NCBI RefSeq assembly: GCF_011759705.1
Contig: NZ_JAAOZF010000002.1
Span: forward strand, 744,001-808,000
DNA: 64,000 bases
Source: Microbacterium ulmi
GTDB taxonomy: Bacteria; Actinomycetota; Actinomycetes; Actinomycetales; Microbacteriaceae
Reading direction: 5' to 3'
This document shows, piece after piece, positions 23,736 to 31,657 of this stretch. Position numbers and translations under genes: made by a program. Each line of letters begins with the position of its first letter. Position 1 is the first letter of the stretch. Under the pieces are notes generated by a model, which was given only the letters and a program-made list of their open reading frames with translations, ran no database searches and was not told the DNA's origin.

Positions 23736-23960
23736 GTGGAGATCCGCATCGGCATCGCGAACACGGGCCGCGAGCTCAACTTCGACACGAGCGAGTCGGC
23801 CGACGCCGTCAAGAAGTCTGTGGCGGCGGCGCTCGATGCGGGTGCGACGCACGTGACGTTCACCGACGCGAAGGGCAGCTCGTACATCGTCCCGACGGCG
23901 GCTCTCGCCTTCGTCGAGGTCGGCACGGAAGAGACGCGCCGCGTCGGATTCGTCGCCTGA
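23736..23960 (+). CDS. DUF3107 family small protein
   Basis: A 74-residue soluble protein starting VEIRIGIANTGRELNFDTSE, the conserved beginning of the actinobacterial DUF3107 family (TB9.4 in M. tuberculosis). Two beta strands, a helix (SADAVKKSVAAALDAG) and two further strands suggest a compact alpha/beta fold. Function is unknown. GTG 23736 is chosen over the upstream ATG 23661 region because AGGAGG is correctly spaced and the family N-terminus begins here. It is followed after 13 bases by a small membrane protein gene. Confidence 0.9.
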   Translation: MEIRIGIANTGRELNFDTSESADAVKKSVAAALDAGATHVTFTDAKGSSYIVPTAALAFVEVGTEETRRVGFVA

Positions 23961-23973
23961 GCGGAGCATCCCC

Positions 23974-24264
23974 GTGGAGATCCTTCTCGCTCTGATCTTC
24001 GGTGCAGCCATCGGCGCCGCGGCCCATTACTCCGTCACGGGCCGCGACACGCGCGGCGCGGCCCTGCTGCCGCTCGTCGGGGCGCTGTCGTCCTCGCTCG
24101 TGTGGATGATCCTGACGTGGGCGGGCCTCGGGCCCGACAACGGCCTGCTGTGGCTGTCCGCCGTCGTCGTCCCCGCCGTCGTGACCTTCCCGCTCGGCGT
24201 CGTCCTCGCACGCGTCCGCCGCTCGCACGACGCACGCGCGCGCGCGCGTCTCAAGCTCTCCTAG
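23974..24264 (+). CDS. Small three-helix membrane protein
   Basis: A 96-residue hydrophobic protein with predicted membrane segments at about 2-18, 32-52 and 58-80, and a basic C-terminal tail (RVRRSHDARARARLKLS) expected in the cytoplasm. GAGCGGAG lies upstream of the GTG. It is 13 bases behind the DUF3107 gene and probably in the same transcript. I do not recognise a family beyond an actinobacterial hypothetical membrane protein. Confidence 0.7.
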   Translation: MEILLALIFGAAIGAAAHYSVTGRDTRGAALLPLVGALSSSLVWMILTWAGLGPDNGLLWLSAVVVPAVVTFPLGVVLARVRRSHDARARARLKLS

Positions 24265-24283
24265 CGTCGGCCGATCCGCGAGC

Positions 24284-24299
24284 GGATGCCGCGGCATCC
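24284..24299. repeat. Perfect palindrome GGATGCCGCGGCATCC
   Basis: A 16-base inverted pair of the over-represented octamer, located 20 bases after the small membrane protein stop. It could act as a weak terminator or be a protein site. Confidence 0.5.
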
Positions 24300-24334
24300 T
24301 GCTCGCACGCCCTCGATCGGGCCTGCGCGCCTGC

Positions 24335-24340
24335 CACAAT
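24335..24340 (+). promoter_or_regulatory. CACAAT -10-like element for the PhzF gene
   Basis: CACAAT, six bases, then GTG 24347. No ribosome binding site precedes the GTG. Confidence 0.45.
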
Positions 24341-24346
24341 CGCAGT

Positions 24347-25027
24347 GTGGCTCTGACCATCGATCTCGTCGACGTCTTCGTCGACGAGGCGGGCGCGCAC
24401 GGGAACCCGCTGGGGATCGCGTGGGCTTCGCCGTCGACGCGCGGACGCGAGCGCGACATCGTCGCCGACGTGGGGTTCAGCGAGACGGTCTTCATCGACT
24501 CCGTGTCGGGGAGAGACGCCCGAGCACGCATCTTCGGTCGCGCCGGAGAGCTTCCCTTCTCGGGGCACCCCCTCGTGGGCCTTGCCGCGTGGCTGCTCGG
24601 CTCGGGCGACGACATCCGCTCGATCGCCGTTCCCGCGGGAGACGTCCGCGTCCGCGCGGACGGCGACCTCGTGTTCGTGAGGGCGCTTCCGGAGTGGGCG
24701 CCGGAGTTCCAGCTCGAGCAGCTCGACTCGGTCGAGGCGGTCGAAGGCGTCGATCCGGACGCATACGGCAGGGGGCTCCACTACGTGTGGGCATGGATCG
24801 ACGAAGGCGGAGGGCGCGTTCGAGCGCGCATGTTCGCGCCGGGTCTGGGCATCCGCGAGGACGAGGCCACGGGCTCCGCCGCCATCCGGCTGTCGGCGCA
24901 GCTGGCGCGCGACCTCGACATCCGCCAAGGGGCGGGCTCGATGCTGCGCACCCACAGCCGCTATCTCGGGCAGCAGATCGAGGTGGGCGGCCGCACGTCG
25001 CCCGCGCGCACGTTCGAACTGGGCTGA
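24347..25027 (+). CDS. PhzF-family isomerase/epimerase, short form
   Basis: A 226-residue protein with the PhzF signature segments: GNPLGI (about 17-22), FSETVFI (43-49, carrying the catalytic glutamate), ELPFSGHPLVGLAA (65-78) and EDEATGSAAIRLSAQL (173-188). Typical PhzF proteins are 260-290 residues, so this one is shortened mainly in the middle. The family performs proton shifts on diverse substrates; no phenazine genes are present, so the substrate is unknown. It is followed by a 17-bp tandem repeat and a convergent gene. Confidence 0.85.
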   Translation: MALTIDLVDVFVDEAGAHGNPLGIAWASPSTRGRERDIVADVGFSETVFIDSVSGRDARARIFGRAGELPFSGHPLVGLAAWLLGSGDDIRSIAVPAGDVRVRADGDLVFVRALPEWAPEFQLEQLDSVEAVEGVDPDAYGRGLHYVWAWIDEGGGRVRARMFAPGLGIREDEATGSAAIRLSAQLARDLDIRQGAGSMLRTHSRYLGQQIEVGGRTSPARTFELG

Positions 25028-25042
25028 CCGCCGCACGCGGCC

Positions 25043-25117
25043 GCCGAACGGTGGTCACAGCCGAACGGTGCTCACGGCCGAACGGTGCTCACGGCCGAAC
25101 GGTGCTCAGGGCCGAAC
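25043..25117. repeat. 17-bp tandem repeat, 4.4 copies
   Basis: Units starting at 25043, 25060, 25077 and 25094 with consensus GCCGAACGGTGCTCACG, then a partial copy GCCGAAC at 25111-25117. Copies 2 and 3 are identical. It fills most of the 110-base gap between the convergent PhzF and ferritin-like genes. Confidence 0.93.
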
Positions 25118-25137
25118 CCGACCGGCCGCCCGGCCCG

Positions 25138-25854
25138 CTACGCCGCGAGCCCCATCGCGTCCATGCGACGCGAGTGCGCAGCCATGAGCTCCGTGAACAC
25201 GGGCTCGACGCGCATCTCGTCCGCGACGGCGAGGCCCGAAGGCCGCAGCGCCGAACGCGCGACCAGAAGAGTGTCGCCCACGAGGCGGCGGCCCCACAGC
25301 GCGAGCATCGACCGCCACTCGGGGTCGCTCTCGATCGTCCGGTTGACGATGTCGACGATCGCCTGCCTGTCATGGTCTGCGCGGAGGATCTGGGCGACGC
25401 GGCGACCCGTCTCCCCGTAGCTCGCCGAGAGCGTGAAGTAGAAGTCGTCCAGCAGCCCCGCCGTCAGATGCACCGAGAGCATCGTCTCCTGCGGGCGCGC
25501 GCCGAGCGTCTCGCGCCGGAAGGCGTCGAGCTGTTCGCGGAAGGGCAGCATGATCTCCGTCGGATCGAGGTCGCGCTCGCGGATGAGGCCGACCAGCCCC
25601 TGGTGCTTCGTGAGCGCCGCCCCCGCCGCACGCGACAGCGACTCCTTGTCCGACAGCCCCGGGGTCGCCCGGATGAGGCGCGTCAGCGTCTCGAAGTAGC
25701 CGAGCTGGAGGTACGCGGCCTGCCCGAGGTACGTGTCGATGTCGGGCGCGAGCTCTTCGAAGTCGACCCTCGTCGTGTCGCCGAGATCGTCCTTCGATCG
25801 CAGCGACAGCGCGCGGCCCTCGGGCCTGCGGCGCTTCCAGAACCAGTCCACCAC
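25138..25854 (-). CDS. Ferritin-like-fold protein (MiaE-type tRNA hydroxylase-like family)
   Basis: A 238-residue all-helical protein. Actinobacterial relatives are annotated as ferritin-like or as hydroxylases for 2-methylthio-cis-ribozeatin in tRNA. I see helices with YFETLTRL, TKHQGLVGLI and MLSVHLTAGLLDDFYFTL, but the diiron ExxH pairs expected for an active enzyme are not clear, so catalysis is doubtful. The GTG 25854 start is fixed by TAGGCT six bases upstream. It is divergent from rhlE, as is Rv3210c from rhlE in M. tuberculosis (from memory). Confidence 0.7.
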   Translation of the reverse strand: MVDWFWKRRRPEGRALSLRSKDDLGDTTRVDFEELAPDIDTYLGQAAYLQLGYFETLTRLIRATPGLSDKESLSRAAGAALTKHQGLVGLIRERDLDPTEIMLPFREQLDAFRRETLGARPQETMLSVHLTAGLLDDFYFTLSASYGETGRRVAQILRADHDRQAIVDIVNRTIESDPEWRSMLALWGRRLVGDTLLVARSALRPSGLAVADEMRVEPVFTELMAAHSRRMDAMGLAA

Positions 25855-25860
25855 GCCTCC

Positions 25861-25866
25861 AGCCTA
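25861..25866 (-). promoter_or_regulatory. TAGGCT -10 element for the ferritin-like gene
   Basis: TAGGCT-GGAGGC-GTG on the minus strand. The six-base spacer itself looks like a Shine-Dalgarno but touches the start codon, too close to work as one. Confidence 0.55.
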
Positions 25867-25931
25867 CGGCCGGCGCAGGGGCGCGACGAGTGCGGCGACG
25901 CCGGGCATTCGGGAGAACCCGCCCTCCCCGG

Positions 25932-25937
25932 TAGACT
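25932..25937 (+). promoter_or_regulatory. TAGACT -10 element for rhlE
   Basis: A consensus-like TAGACT gives a transcription start near 25944 and a leader of about 100 nt before GTG 26044, or about 34 nt before the alternative ATG 25978. Confidence 0.5.
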
Positions 25938-26043
25938 GGGGATTCCCCGGCGTCGGATCGGGGCCCCGCGCCTGCGGATGAGTGAAGGGCGTGGATCCAT
26001 CACCTCCCCGGCGGACTTCCTCGCCGCCAGACAGGCTCATATC

Positions 26044-27567
26044 GTGACGACCTTCGCCGAACTCGGCGTTGACCAGGACATCGTGGACGCCCTCGCTTCG
26101 AAGGGCATCGTCGATGCGTTCCCCATCCAGGAGCAGACGATCCCCCTCGGCCTTCCGGGCCAGGACATCATCGGCCAGGCCAAGACGGGGACGGGCAAGA
26201 CCTTCGGCTTCGGCATCCCCGTCGTGCAGCGCCTCGGGCTCGACCCTGCGCACGGGGTGAAGGCGCTCATCGTCGTGCCGACGCGCGAGCTCGCCGTGCA
26301 GGTGTACGAAGACATGGACATGCTGACGCAGAACCGCTCGACGAGCGTCGTCGCGATCTACGGCGGCAAGGCCTACGAGGGTCAGATCGAGCAGCTCAAG
26401 GCCGGCGCGCAGATCGTCGTCGGCACGCCTGGTCGTCTCATCGACCTGTCCAACCAGCGCCTGCTCGACCTCTCGAACGCGACCGAGGTCGTGCTCGACG
26501 AGGCCGACAAGATGCTCGACCTCGGCTTCCTCCCCGACATCGAGAAGATCTTCCAGAAGGTCCCCGCGGTGCGCCATACGCAGCTGTTCTCCGCGACGAT
26601 GCCCGGACCGATCGTCGCGCTGGCCCGCCGCTTCATGACCAACCCGATCCACATCAGGGCGACCGACCCCGACGAGGGGCTCACGCAGGCGAACATCCGC
26701 CACCTCGTGTACCGCGCCCATTCGCTCGACAAGGACGAGGTCATCGCCCGCATCCTCCAGGCCGACGGCCGAGGCAAGACCGTCATCTTCACGCGTACCA
26801 AGCGCGCCGCGCAGAAGCTCGTGGACGAGCTCGGCGATCGCGGCTTCAACGCGGCCGCCGTCCACGGCGACATGAGCCAGGAGTCGCGCGAGCGTTCGAT
26901 GGCGGCGTTCAAGGCCGGCAAGCGCGATGTCCTCATCGCGACGGATGTCGCGGCCCGCGGCATCGACGTCGACGACGTGACGCACGTCATCAACCACACG
27001 ATCCCCGACGACGAGAAGGCGTACCTGCACCGCGCGGGGCGCACGGGCCGCGCCGGCAAGACCGGCATCGCGGTGACGTTCGTCGACTGGGACGACCTGC
27101 ACAAGTGGGCCCTCATCAACCGCGCCCTGGAGTTCGGACAGCCCGAGCCCGTCGAGACGTACTCGTCGAGCCCGCACCTGTTCGAGGATCTCGACATCCC
27201 CGTCGGCACGAAGGGGCGCCTCGTGACGGCCCCGAAGTCGCAGCCGGCGCGTCCGCAGCCCGAGCGTGCGGCGGATGCCGCCGCGGAGGGCGAGAGCGAG
27301 GCCGCGACGCGTCGTCGCCGTCGCCGTTCGCGCGGATCCGGAGCCGAGCGCGTCGGTGCGACGTTCGAGGCGGATGCCGCGGCCCGCGTGGGCGGCGAGA
27401 CGTCCGCGGCGGCGAGCGGGGCCGCGAGCACGACGGCCGGCGCTGCAGGCGCCCCGGACGGCCGCGGCACGCACGACGGCGGCGGCGCGGAGCACCACGA
27501 CGGCAGGCCGGCTCCCGCGCGGCGACGTCGTCGCCGCGGTCCCCGATCGAACACTCCGGCCGTCTGA
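26044..27567 (+). CDS. rhlE: DEAD-box RNA helicase, RhlE type
   Basis: A 507-residue ATP-dependent RNA helicase. Motifs in order: Q motif FPIQEQTIP (26-34), I AKTGTGKT (46-53), Ia PTREL (79-83), GG and TPGR, II LDEADKMLDLGF (DEAD 152-155), III SAT (183-185), V ATDVAARGID and VI HRAGRTGRAG. The last 120 residues are a disordered tail with two arginine blocks (TRRRRRRSRG and ARRRRRRGPRS) that should bind RNA. GTG 26044 gives the N-terminus usual for the family; an in-frame ATG at 25978 would add 22 residues. A terminator hairpin follows the stop. Confidence 0.92.
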   Translation: MTTFAELGVDQDIVDALASKGIVDAFPIQEQTIPLGLPGQDIIGQAKTGTGKTFGFGIPVVQRLGLDPAHGVKALIVVPTRELAVQVYEDMDMLTQNRSTSVVAIYGGKAYEGQIEQLKAGAQIVVGTPGRLIDLSNQRLLDLSNATEVVLDEADKMLDLGFLPDIEKIFQKVPAVRHTQLFSATMPGPIVALARRFMTNPIHIRATDPDEGLTQANIRHLVYRAHSLDKDEVIARILQADGRGKTVIFTRTKRAAQKLVDELGDRGFNAAAVHGDMSQESRERSMAAFKAGKRDVLIATDVAARGIDVDDVTHVINHTIPDDEKAYLHRAGRTGRAGKTGIAVTFVDWDDLHKWALINRALEFGQPEPVETYSSSPHLFEDLDIPVGTKGRLVTAPKSQPARPQPERAADAAAEGESEAATRRRRRRSRGSGAERVGATFEADAAARVGGETSAAASGAASTTAGAAGAPDGRGTHDGGGAEHHDGRPAPARRRRRRGPRSNTPAV

Positions 27568-27569
27568 GA

Positions 27570-27594
27570 TGCGTCACCCGGCCCGGGTGACGCA
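27570..27594 (+). terminator. Terminator hairpin of rhlE
   Basis: TGCGTCACCC and GGGTGACGCA form a perfect 10-bp stem with a five-base GGCCC loop, starting three bases after the rhlE stop. Confidence 0.75.
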
Positions 27595-27640
27595 CGAAGA
27601 CATGTCACGTCACCTCCGTCGCCGACCAGGAGCGCCGCGC

Positions 27641-27646
27641 TAATGT
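27641..27646 (+). promoter_or_regulatory. TAATGT -10 element for the SHOCT membrane protein gene
   Basis: TAATGT implies a start near 27653 and a 47-nt leader that contains AGAAAGG before GTG 27700. Confidence 0.5.
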
Positions 27647-27699
27647 GAGCGCGACGGCGCACGTCGCGCCGGCGTTCCGCACTCAGAAAGGCACCGACC

Positions 27700-28125
27700 G
27701 TGCGATTCTTCGACGTGACCCCGATCAGCTACCAGTACCAGGGCTTCTGGGGCTCGTTCTGGGATCTGATCTGGTGGTTCCTGTGGGCCTTCATCTTCGT
27801 GTCCTACCTGTTCGCTCTGTTCGCGATCATCGGCGACCTGTTCCGCGACAAGAAGCTCAACGGCTGGCTCAAGGCCGTCTGGATCTTCTTCCTCATCTTC
27901 TTCCCGATCGTCACGGCGCTCGTCTACCTCATCGCCCGCGGCAAGGGCATGGGCGAGCGGTCGGTCGCGGAGGCCAGGCAGTACCGCGCCGCACAGGACG
28001 ACTACATCAAGCAGGTCGCGGGTTCCAGCCCCGCGGACGAGATCGCGAAGGCGAAGTCGCTGCTGGATGCGGGCACGATCTCGCAGGCCGAGTACGACGC
28101 GCTGAAGGCCCGCGCTCTGTCGTAG
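27700..28125 (+). CDS. PLDc_N-like membrane protein with C-terminal SHOCT motif
   Basis: A 141-residue protein. A tryptophan-rich start (GFWGSFWDLIWWFLWAF) leads into two membrane helices at about 20-45 and 64-82, separated by a short cytoplasmic loop with RDKKLNGW; this is the small domain otherwise found before phospholipase D repeats. A C-terminal short helix pair, DEIAKAKSLLDAGTISQAEYDALKA, is the SHOCT oligomerisation motif. Such proteins are common membrane-associated accessory proteins without known activity. GTG start, AGAAAGG upstream. Probably monocistronic. Confidence 0.82.
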   Translation: MRFFDVTPISYQYQGFWGSFWDLIWWFLWAFIFVSYLFALFAIIGDLFRDKKLNGWLKAVWIFFLIFFPIVTALVYLIARGKGMGERSVAEARQYRAAQDDYIKQVAGSSPADEIAKAKSLLDAGTISQAEYDALKARALS

Positions 28126-28159
28126 GCATCGGCATGCGTCGCAGCGCCCTCGTCCGCCC

Positions 28160-29029
28160 TCAGGGGTAGACGGGGGCGCTTCCGTTGCCGAGAGCGACGA
28201 TGCGCGCGACCATGTCCGCGCTCGTCGTGTTCTCTCCGGGGAGATTCGGCTTGCCGAGCCCGTGGTAGTCGCTCGATCCCGTCACGATGAGATCGTGACG
28301 CTCGACCAGTCTGCGCAGGACACGCTTCCCCTCGTCGGTGTTCTCGCGATGCTCGAGCTCGAACCCCGCGAGCCCGAGCGCGATGAGCTCCTCGAGCAGC
28401 GGCACCGGCATCATCCTTCCGCGCCCGGCGGGGGTCGGGTGGGCGATGATCGGCACGCCGCCCGCCGCGACGATGAGCCGCACGGCCGTGCGCGGATCCG
28501 GCGCGTAGTGCCCTTCGTAGTAGCCCTCGCGCGGGTGCAGGATGCCGCCGAACGCCTCGCCGCGATCGCGCGCGAGTCCTCGCGCGACGAGCGCGTCGGC
28601 GATGTGGGGCCTGCCGATCGTGGCGCCGATCTCGGTCTGCTCCACGACGTCGTCCCACGTGAGGGGGTAGTCGCGTGCGATGTTGCGGACGATCCGCTCG
28701 GCTCGTCCGACACGGTCCGTGCGGATCCGCTCGGTCTCGGCGCGCAGCCCCGCGTCGTCGGGGTCGAACAGGTAGGCGAGGATGTGGACGCTGCGCCACT
28801 CGTTCTTCGCCGACAGCTCCATCCCGGGGATGAACGTCATGCCGAGGGATGCCGCGGCCTCGGCCGCCTCGGCCCATCCCGCCGTCGTGTCGTGATCGGT
28901 CAGCGCCGCCGTGCGGATCCCGTAGCGGTGAGCGGAGGCCATGACGTGGGCAGGCGTCTCGGTGCCGTCGGAGCGGATCGAGTGCAGGTGCAGATCGGCC
29001 GGGCTCTCGAAGCGGCGATCGTCCTGCAT
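28160..29029 (-). CDS. PHP-domain phosphoesterase (RNase AM / TrpH-like)
   Basis: A 289-residue metal-dependent phosphoesterase. The PHP metal motifs are all visible: DLHLHSIRSDGTETP (13-27), ALTDHDTT (41-48), PGMELSA, IIAHPTP and the final GSSDYHG. Relatives hydrolyse 3',5'-nucleotide bisphosphates and trim RNA 5' ends (RNase AM). The ATG 29029 is placed by TACCCT six bases upstream. The neighbouring divergent gene encodes an endonuclease/exonuclease/phosphatase-fold protein, so two phosphoesterases share one promoter region. Confidence 0.9.
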   Translation of the reverse strand: MQDDRRFESPADLHLHSIRSDGTETPAHVMASAHRYGIRTAALTDHDTTAGWAEAAEAAASLGMTFIPGMELSAKNEWRSVHILAYLFDPDDAGLRAETERIRTDRVGRAERIVRNIARDYPLTWDDVVEQTEIGATIGRPHIADALVARGLARDRGEAFGGILHPREGYYEGHYAPDPRTAVRLIVAAGGVPIIAHPTPAGRGRMMPVPLLEELIALGLAGFELEHRENTDEGKRVLRRLVERHDLIVTGSSDYHGLGKPNLPGENTTSADMVARIVALGNGSAPVYP

Positions 29030-29035
29030 CCCCTG

Positions 29036-29041
29036 AGGGTA
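29036..29041 (-). promoter_or_regulatory. TACCCT -10 element for the PHP gene
   Basis: Minus-strand TACCCT, six bases (CAGGGG), ATG 29029. Half of a divergent leaderless pair in a 72-base intergenic region. Confidence 0.6.
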
Positions 29042-29088
29042 TCGCCCTCCGCCGCCGCGGCATCGGTCGATCTCCCAGACAGAGGACA

Positions 29089-29094
29089 TAGAGT
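29089..29094 (+). promoter_or_regulatory. TAGAGT -10 element for the EEP phosphatase gene
   Basis: TAGAGT, seven bases (CGCCGAC), GTG 29102; no Shine-Dalgarno. Confidence 0.6.
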
Positions 29095-29101
29095 CGCCGA
29101 C

Positions 29102-30121
29102 GTGCTGCGACTGCTCGGGATCCTCGTGACGGTCGTGTTCGCGATCGCGACGGCTGCCCTCACCTGGCCGTCCTTCTTCCGTGTCGACCGGTACTTCCCC
29201 GTGGCGCAGATCGTGTCGTTCCGGGGTGCCGTGCTCGTCGGGTTCGGCATCGTCCTCATCGTCGCACTGCTGCTTGCGATCGCCCGTCCCGTGCGCGGAT
29301 TCGCGGCATCCATCGCGATCATCGCGCTCGTCGGCGTCGTCGCGAACGCCGCGATCATCATGTCGCGCGGGATCGGCACCGACAGGCTCCCGGAGAAGAC
29401 CGACACCAGCGTGCGCGTCATGACGTGGAACACCGCCGGCGATGCGACCTCGGCTCAGCAGATCGCCCAGATCGCCGTCGCGATGGCCGCGGACATCGTG
29501 ACCCTCCCCGAGACGACGATCGAGACGGGCGAGCAGGTGGCCCTCTCGATGCGCGATCTCGGACATCGCATGTGGGCGTACCACGCCGAGTACGGCACGG
29601 ACGGATGGGGGGCGCGGTCGACGACGATCCTCATCTCGCCGCGCCTGGGCGACTATGCGGTCATCGACTCGTCGAAGGACGGATCGAGCAACACGTCGAC
29701 CGTGCCGAGCGCCGTCGCGATGCCGATCTCCGGTCACGGACCCATCGTCGTCGCGGCGCACGCCGTCGCTCCGCGCCAGCAGTACATGCAGGCGTGGCGC
29801 GACGACCTGCAGTGGCTGGCCGACCAGTGCGCAGCCGACGACGTCATCATGGCGGGCGACTTCAACGCGACCCTCGACCACCTGCACGGGCTCGGGGTCG
29901 ACGACGGCACGCTCGGCCGCTGCCGCGATGTCGCCGAGGCGACCGGCAACGGGTCGGTCGGGACCTGGTCGACCGACATGCCCGCACTCCTCGGGGCGCC
30001 CATCGACCACGTCATGACATCGAAGAACTGGACGCCGACGGGATCGCTCGTGCTGCGCTCGCTCGACGGCTCCGGCAGCGATCACCGTCCCCTCATCGTG
30101 CAGCTCGAGCCGGCCGGCTGA
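29102..30121 (+). CDS. Membrane-anchored endonuclease/exonuclease/phosphatase family protein
   Basis: A 339-residue protein with three N-terminal membrane helices (about 1-20, 35-58 and 65-85) and an extracytoplasmic EEP domain. Catalytic landmarks are RVMTWNTAG (about 102-110), TLPETTIE, VVAAHAV, MAGDFNATLDH and GSDHRPLIV, covering the metal and general acid/base residues of the DNase I/sphingomyelinase fold. Surface members usually cleave phosphodiesters in nucleic acid or lipids; the substrate is not deducible. GTG 29102 is chosen by promoter spacing and because it opens directly into helix 1. Confidence 0.87.
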   Translation: MLRLLGILVTVVFAIATAALTWPSFFRVDRYFPVAQIVSFRGAVLVGFGIVLIVALLLAIARPVRGFAASIAIIALVGVVANAAIIMSRGIGTDRLPEKTDTSVRVMTWNTAGDATSAQQIAQIAVAMAADIVTLPETTIETGEQVALSMRDLGHRMWAYHAEYGTDGWGARSTTILISPRLGDYAVIDSSKDGSSNTSTVPSAVAMPISGHGPIVVAAHAVAPRQQYMQAWRDDLQWLADQCAADDVIMAGDFNATLDHLHGLGVDDGTLGRCRDVAEATGNGSVGTWSTDMPALLGAPIDHVMTSKNWTPTGSLVLRSLDGSGSDHRPLIVQLEPAG

Positions 30122-30146
30122 CAGACGCTCCCCGGTCCGCTCGTGC

Positions 30147-30152
30147 GAGACT
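30147..30152 (+). promoter_or_regulatory. GAGACT -10-like element for the aminopeptidase P gene
   Basis: GAGACT, six bases (GGGGGC), ATG 30159. The first base deviates from TAnnnT. Confidence 0.45.
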
Positions 30153-30158
30153 GGGGGC

Positions 30159-31631
30159 ATGAGCACGCACGCCACGCCCACTCCAGGTATCGCCCACGCC
30201 CTGACCCGAGCCGACGGGCGCGTGGGCTCCGAGGACGGCACGGCGCAGGAGCCCGCCTCGGCGGACTCGACGACGAACCGTCGTCAGCGCTACGGTCAAG
30301 GGTTCCTCGACACGATCTCCACGGGCTGGGCGGAACGGCCCGACATCGCTCCTCCGCCGCGCGAGCAGGTGCCGTTCGCGGCGGCGCGCCGCGAACGCGT
30401 CTCGGCCGCGTTCCCCGGCAAGCGGCTCGTCATCCCCGCGGGCGAGCTCAAGCAGCGCAGCAACGACACAGACTATCCGTTCCGCGCCCACTCGGCCTTC
30501 GCGCACCTGACCGGCTGGGCGGCCGACAGCGAGCCCGGGTCGGTGCTCGTGTTCGAGCCGCGCTCGGAAGGCGGCCACGACACCACGCTCTACTTCCGCG
30601 AGCGCGCCGACCGCACGACGGCCGAGTTCTACTCGAACGCCGCGATCGGGGAGTTCTGGATCGGCCCGCGTCCCGCGCTGTCGGGCGTCGCGTCCGACCT
30701 CGGGCTCGCGACGGCGCACATCGACGCGTTCGAGGGCTCGGACGACGACCTCGTGGTCGGCGAGGACGCCGACCTGACGCGCTTCGTCTCGGAGCTCCGT
30801 CTCGTCAAGGACGACTACGAGATCGAGCAGCTCCGCCTCGCGGTGCAGGTGACCGCCGACGGGTTCGACGACATCGTGCGGGAGCTCCCCCGGATCATCG
30901 AGCACCCCCGCGGAGAGCGGATCGTCGAGGGCGTGTTCCATCAGCGCGCGCGCAGCGACGGCAACGCTGTCGGCTACGACACGATCGCCGCCTCGGGGCC
31001 GCACGCCTGCTACCTCCACTGGACCCGCAACGACGGGGCCGTCGTCCCCGGCGATCTCATCCTGATCGACGCGGGCGTCGAGGTCGACAGCCTGTACACC
31101 GCCGACATCACGCGCACGCTCCCCGTCAGCGGCGCCTTCACCGAGGTGCAGCGCAAGGTCTACGAGACGGTGCGCGAGGCAGCGGATGCCGCGTTCGCGG
31201 TCGCACGTCCCGGCATCCCGTTCCGGGCCGTCCACGAGGCGGCGATGCAGGTCATCGCCGCCCGCGTCGCCGAATGGGGACTGCTGCCGGTCACGGCCGA
31301 GGAGGCGCTCGCGGCAGACTCGGGCGGCCAGCACCGCCGGTACATGGTGCACGGCACGAGCCACCACCTCGGGATCGACGTGCACGACTGCGCGCAGGCG
31401 CGGCGCGACATGTACTACGACGGGCTCCTCGAGCCGGGCATGGTGTTCACGATCGAGCCCGGTCTCTACTTCCAGGCCGACGATCTCACGGTCCCCGCGC
31501 AGTACCGCGGGATCGGCGTGCGCATCGAGGACGACGTCCTGATGACCGCCGACGGCCCCGTCAACCTGTCGGGCGGCATCCCCCGCACGGCCGACGAGAT
31601 CGAGGCGTGGATCGCGGCAGCGGGCGTGTGA
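30159..31631 (+). CDS. pepP: Xaa-Pro aminopeptidase (aminopeptidase P, M24)
   Basis: A 490-residue metallopeptidase that removes an N-terminal residue before proline. The pita-bread catalytic domain provides the metal ligands in LILIDAGVEVDS (Asp), YTADITRTLP (Asp), HGTSHHLGID (His), TIEPGLYF (Glu) and GVRIEDDVL (Glu). An N-terminal creatinase-like domain precedes it, after a 40-residue low-complexity lead that is longer than in E. coli PepP (441 residues). It would help finish degradation of the peptides imported by the opp systems (inference). Confidence 0.94.
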   Translation: MSTHATPTPGIAHALTRADGRVGSEDGTAQEPASADSTTNRRQRYGQGFLDTISTGWAERPDIAPPPREQVPFAAARRERVSAAFPGKRLVIPAGELKQRSNDTDYPFRAHSAFAHLTGWAADSEPGSVLVFEPRSEGGHDTTLYFRERADRTTAEFYSNAAIGEFWIGPRPALSGVASDLGLATAHIDAFEGSDDDLVVGEDADLTRFVSELRLVKDDYEIEQLRLAVQVTADGFDDIVRELPRIIEHPRGERIVEGVFHQRARSDGNAVGYDTIAASGPHACYLHWTRNDGAVVPGDLILIDAGVEVDSLYTADITRTLPVSGAFTEVQRKVYETVREAADAAFAVARPGIPFRAVHEAAMQVIAARVAEWGLLPVTAEEALAADSGGQHRRYMVHGTSHHLGIDVHDCAQARRDMYYDGLLEPGMVFTIEPGLYFQADDLTVPAQYRGIGVRIEDDVLMTADGPVNLSGGIPRTADEIEAWIAAAGV

Positions 31632-31643
31632 GGCCCGCTCGGA

Positions 31644-31657
31644 CCTGACGGATCAGG
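31644..31657. terminator. Small hairpin between convergent genes
   Basis: CCTGA-CGGA-TCAGG; five-base stem, tetraloop. The hydrolase stop codon lies in the right arm. Weak. Confidence 0.3.

Noticed and set aside
24347-25027. A phenazine biosynthesis locus
   Set aside because: Only a PhzF-fold protein is present; none of the other phz genes is in the window and PhzF relatives are widespread housekeeping isomerases.
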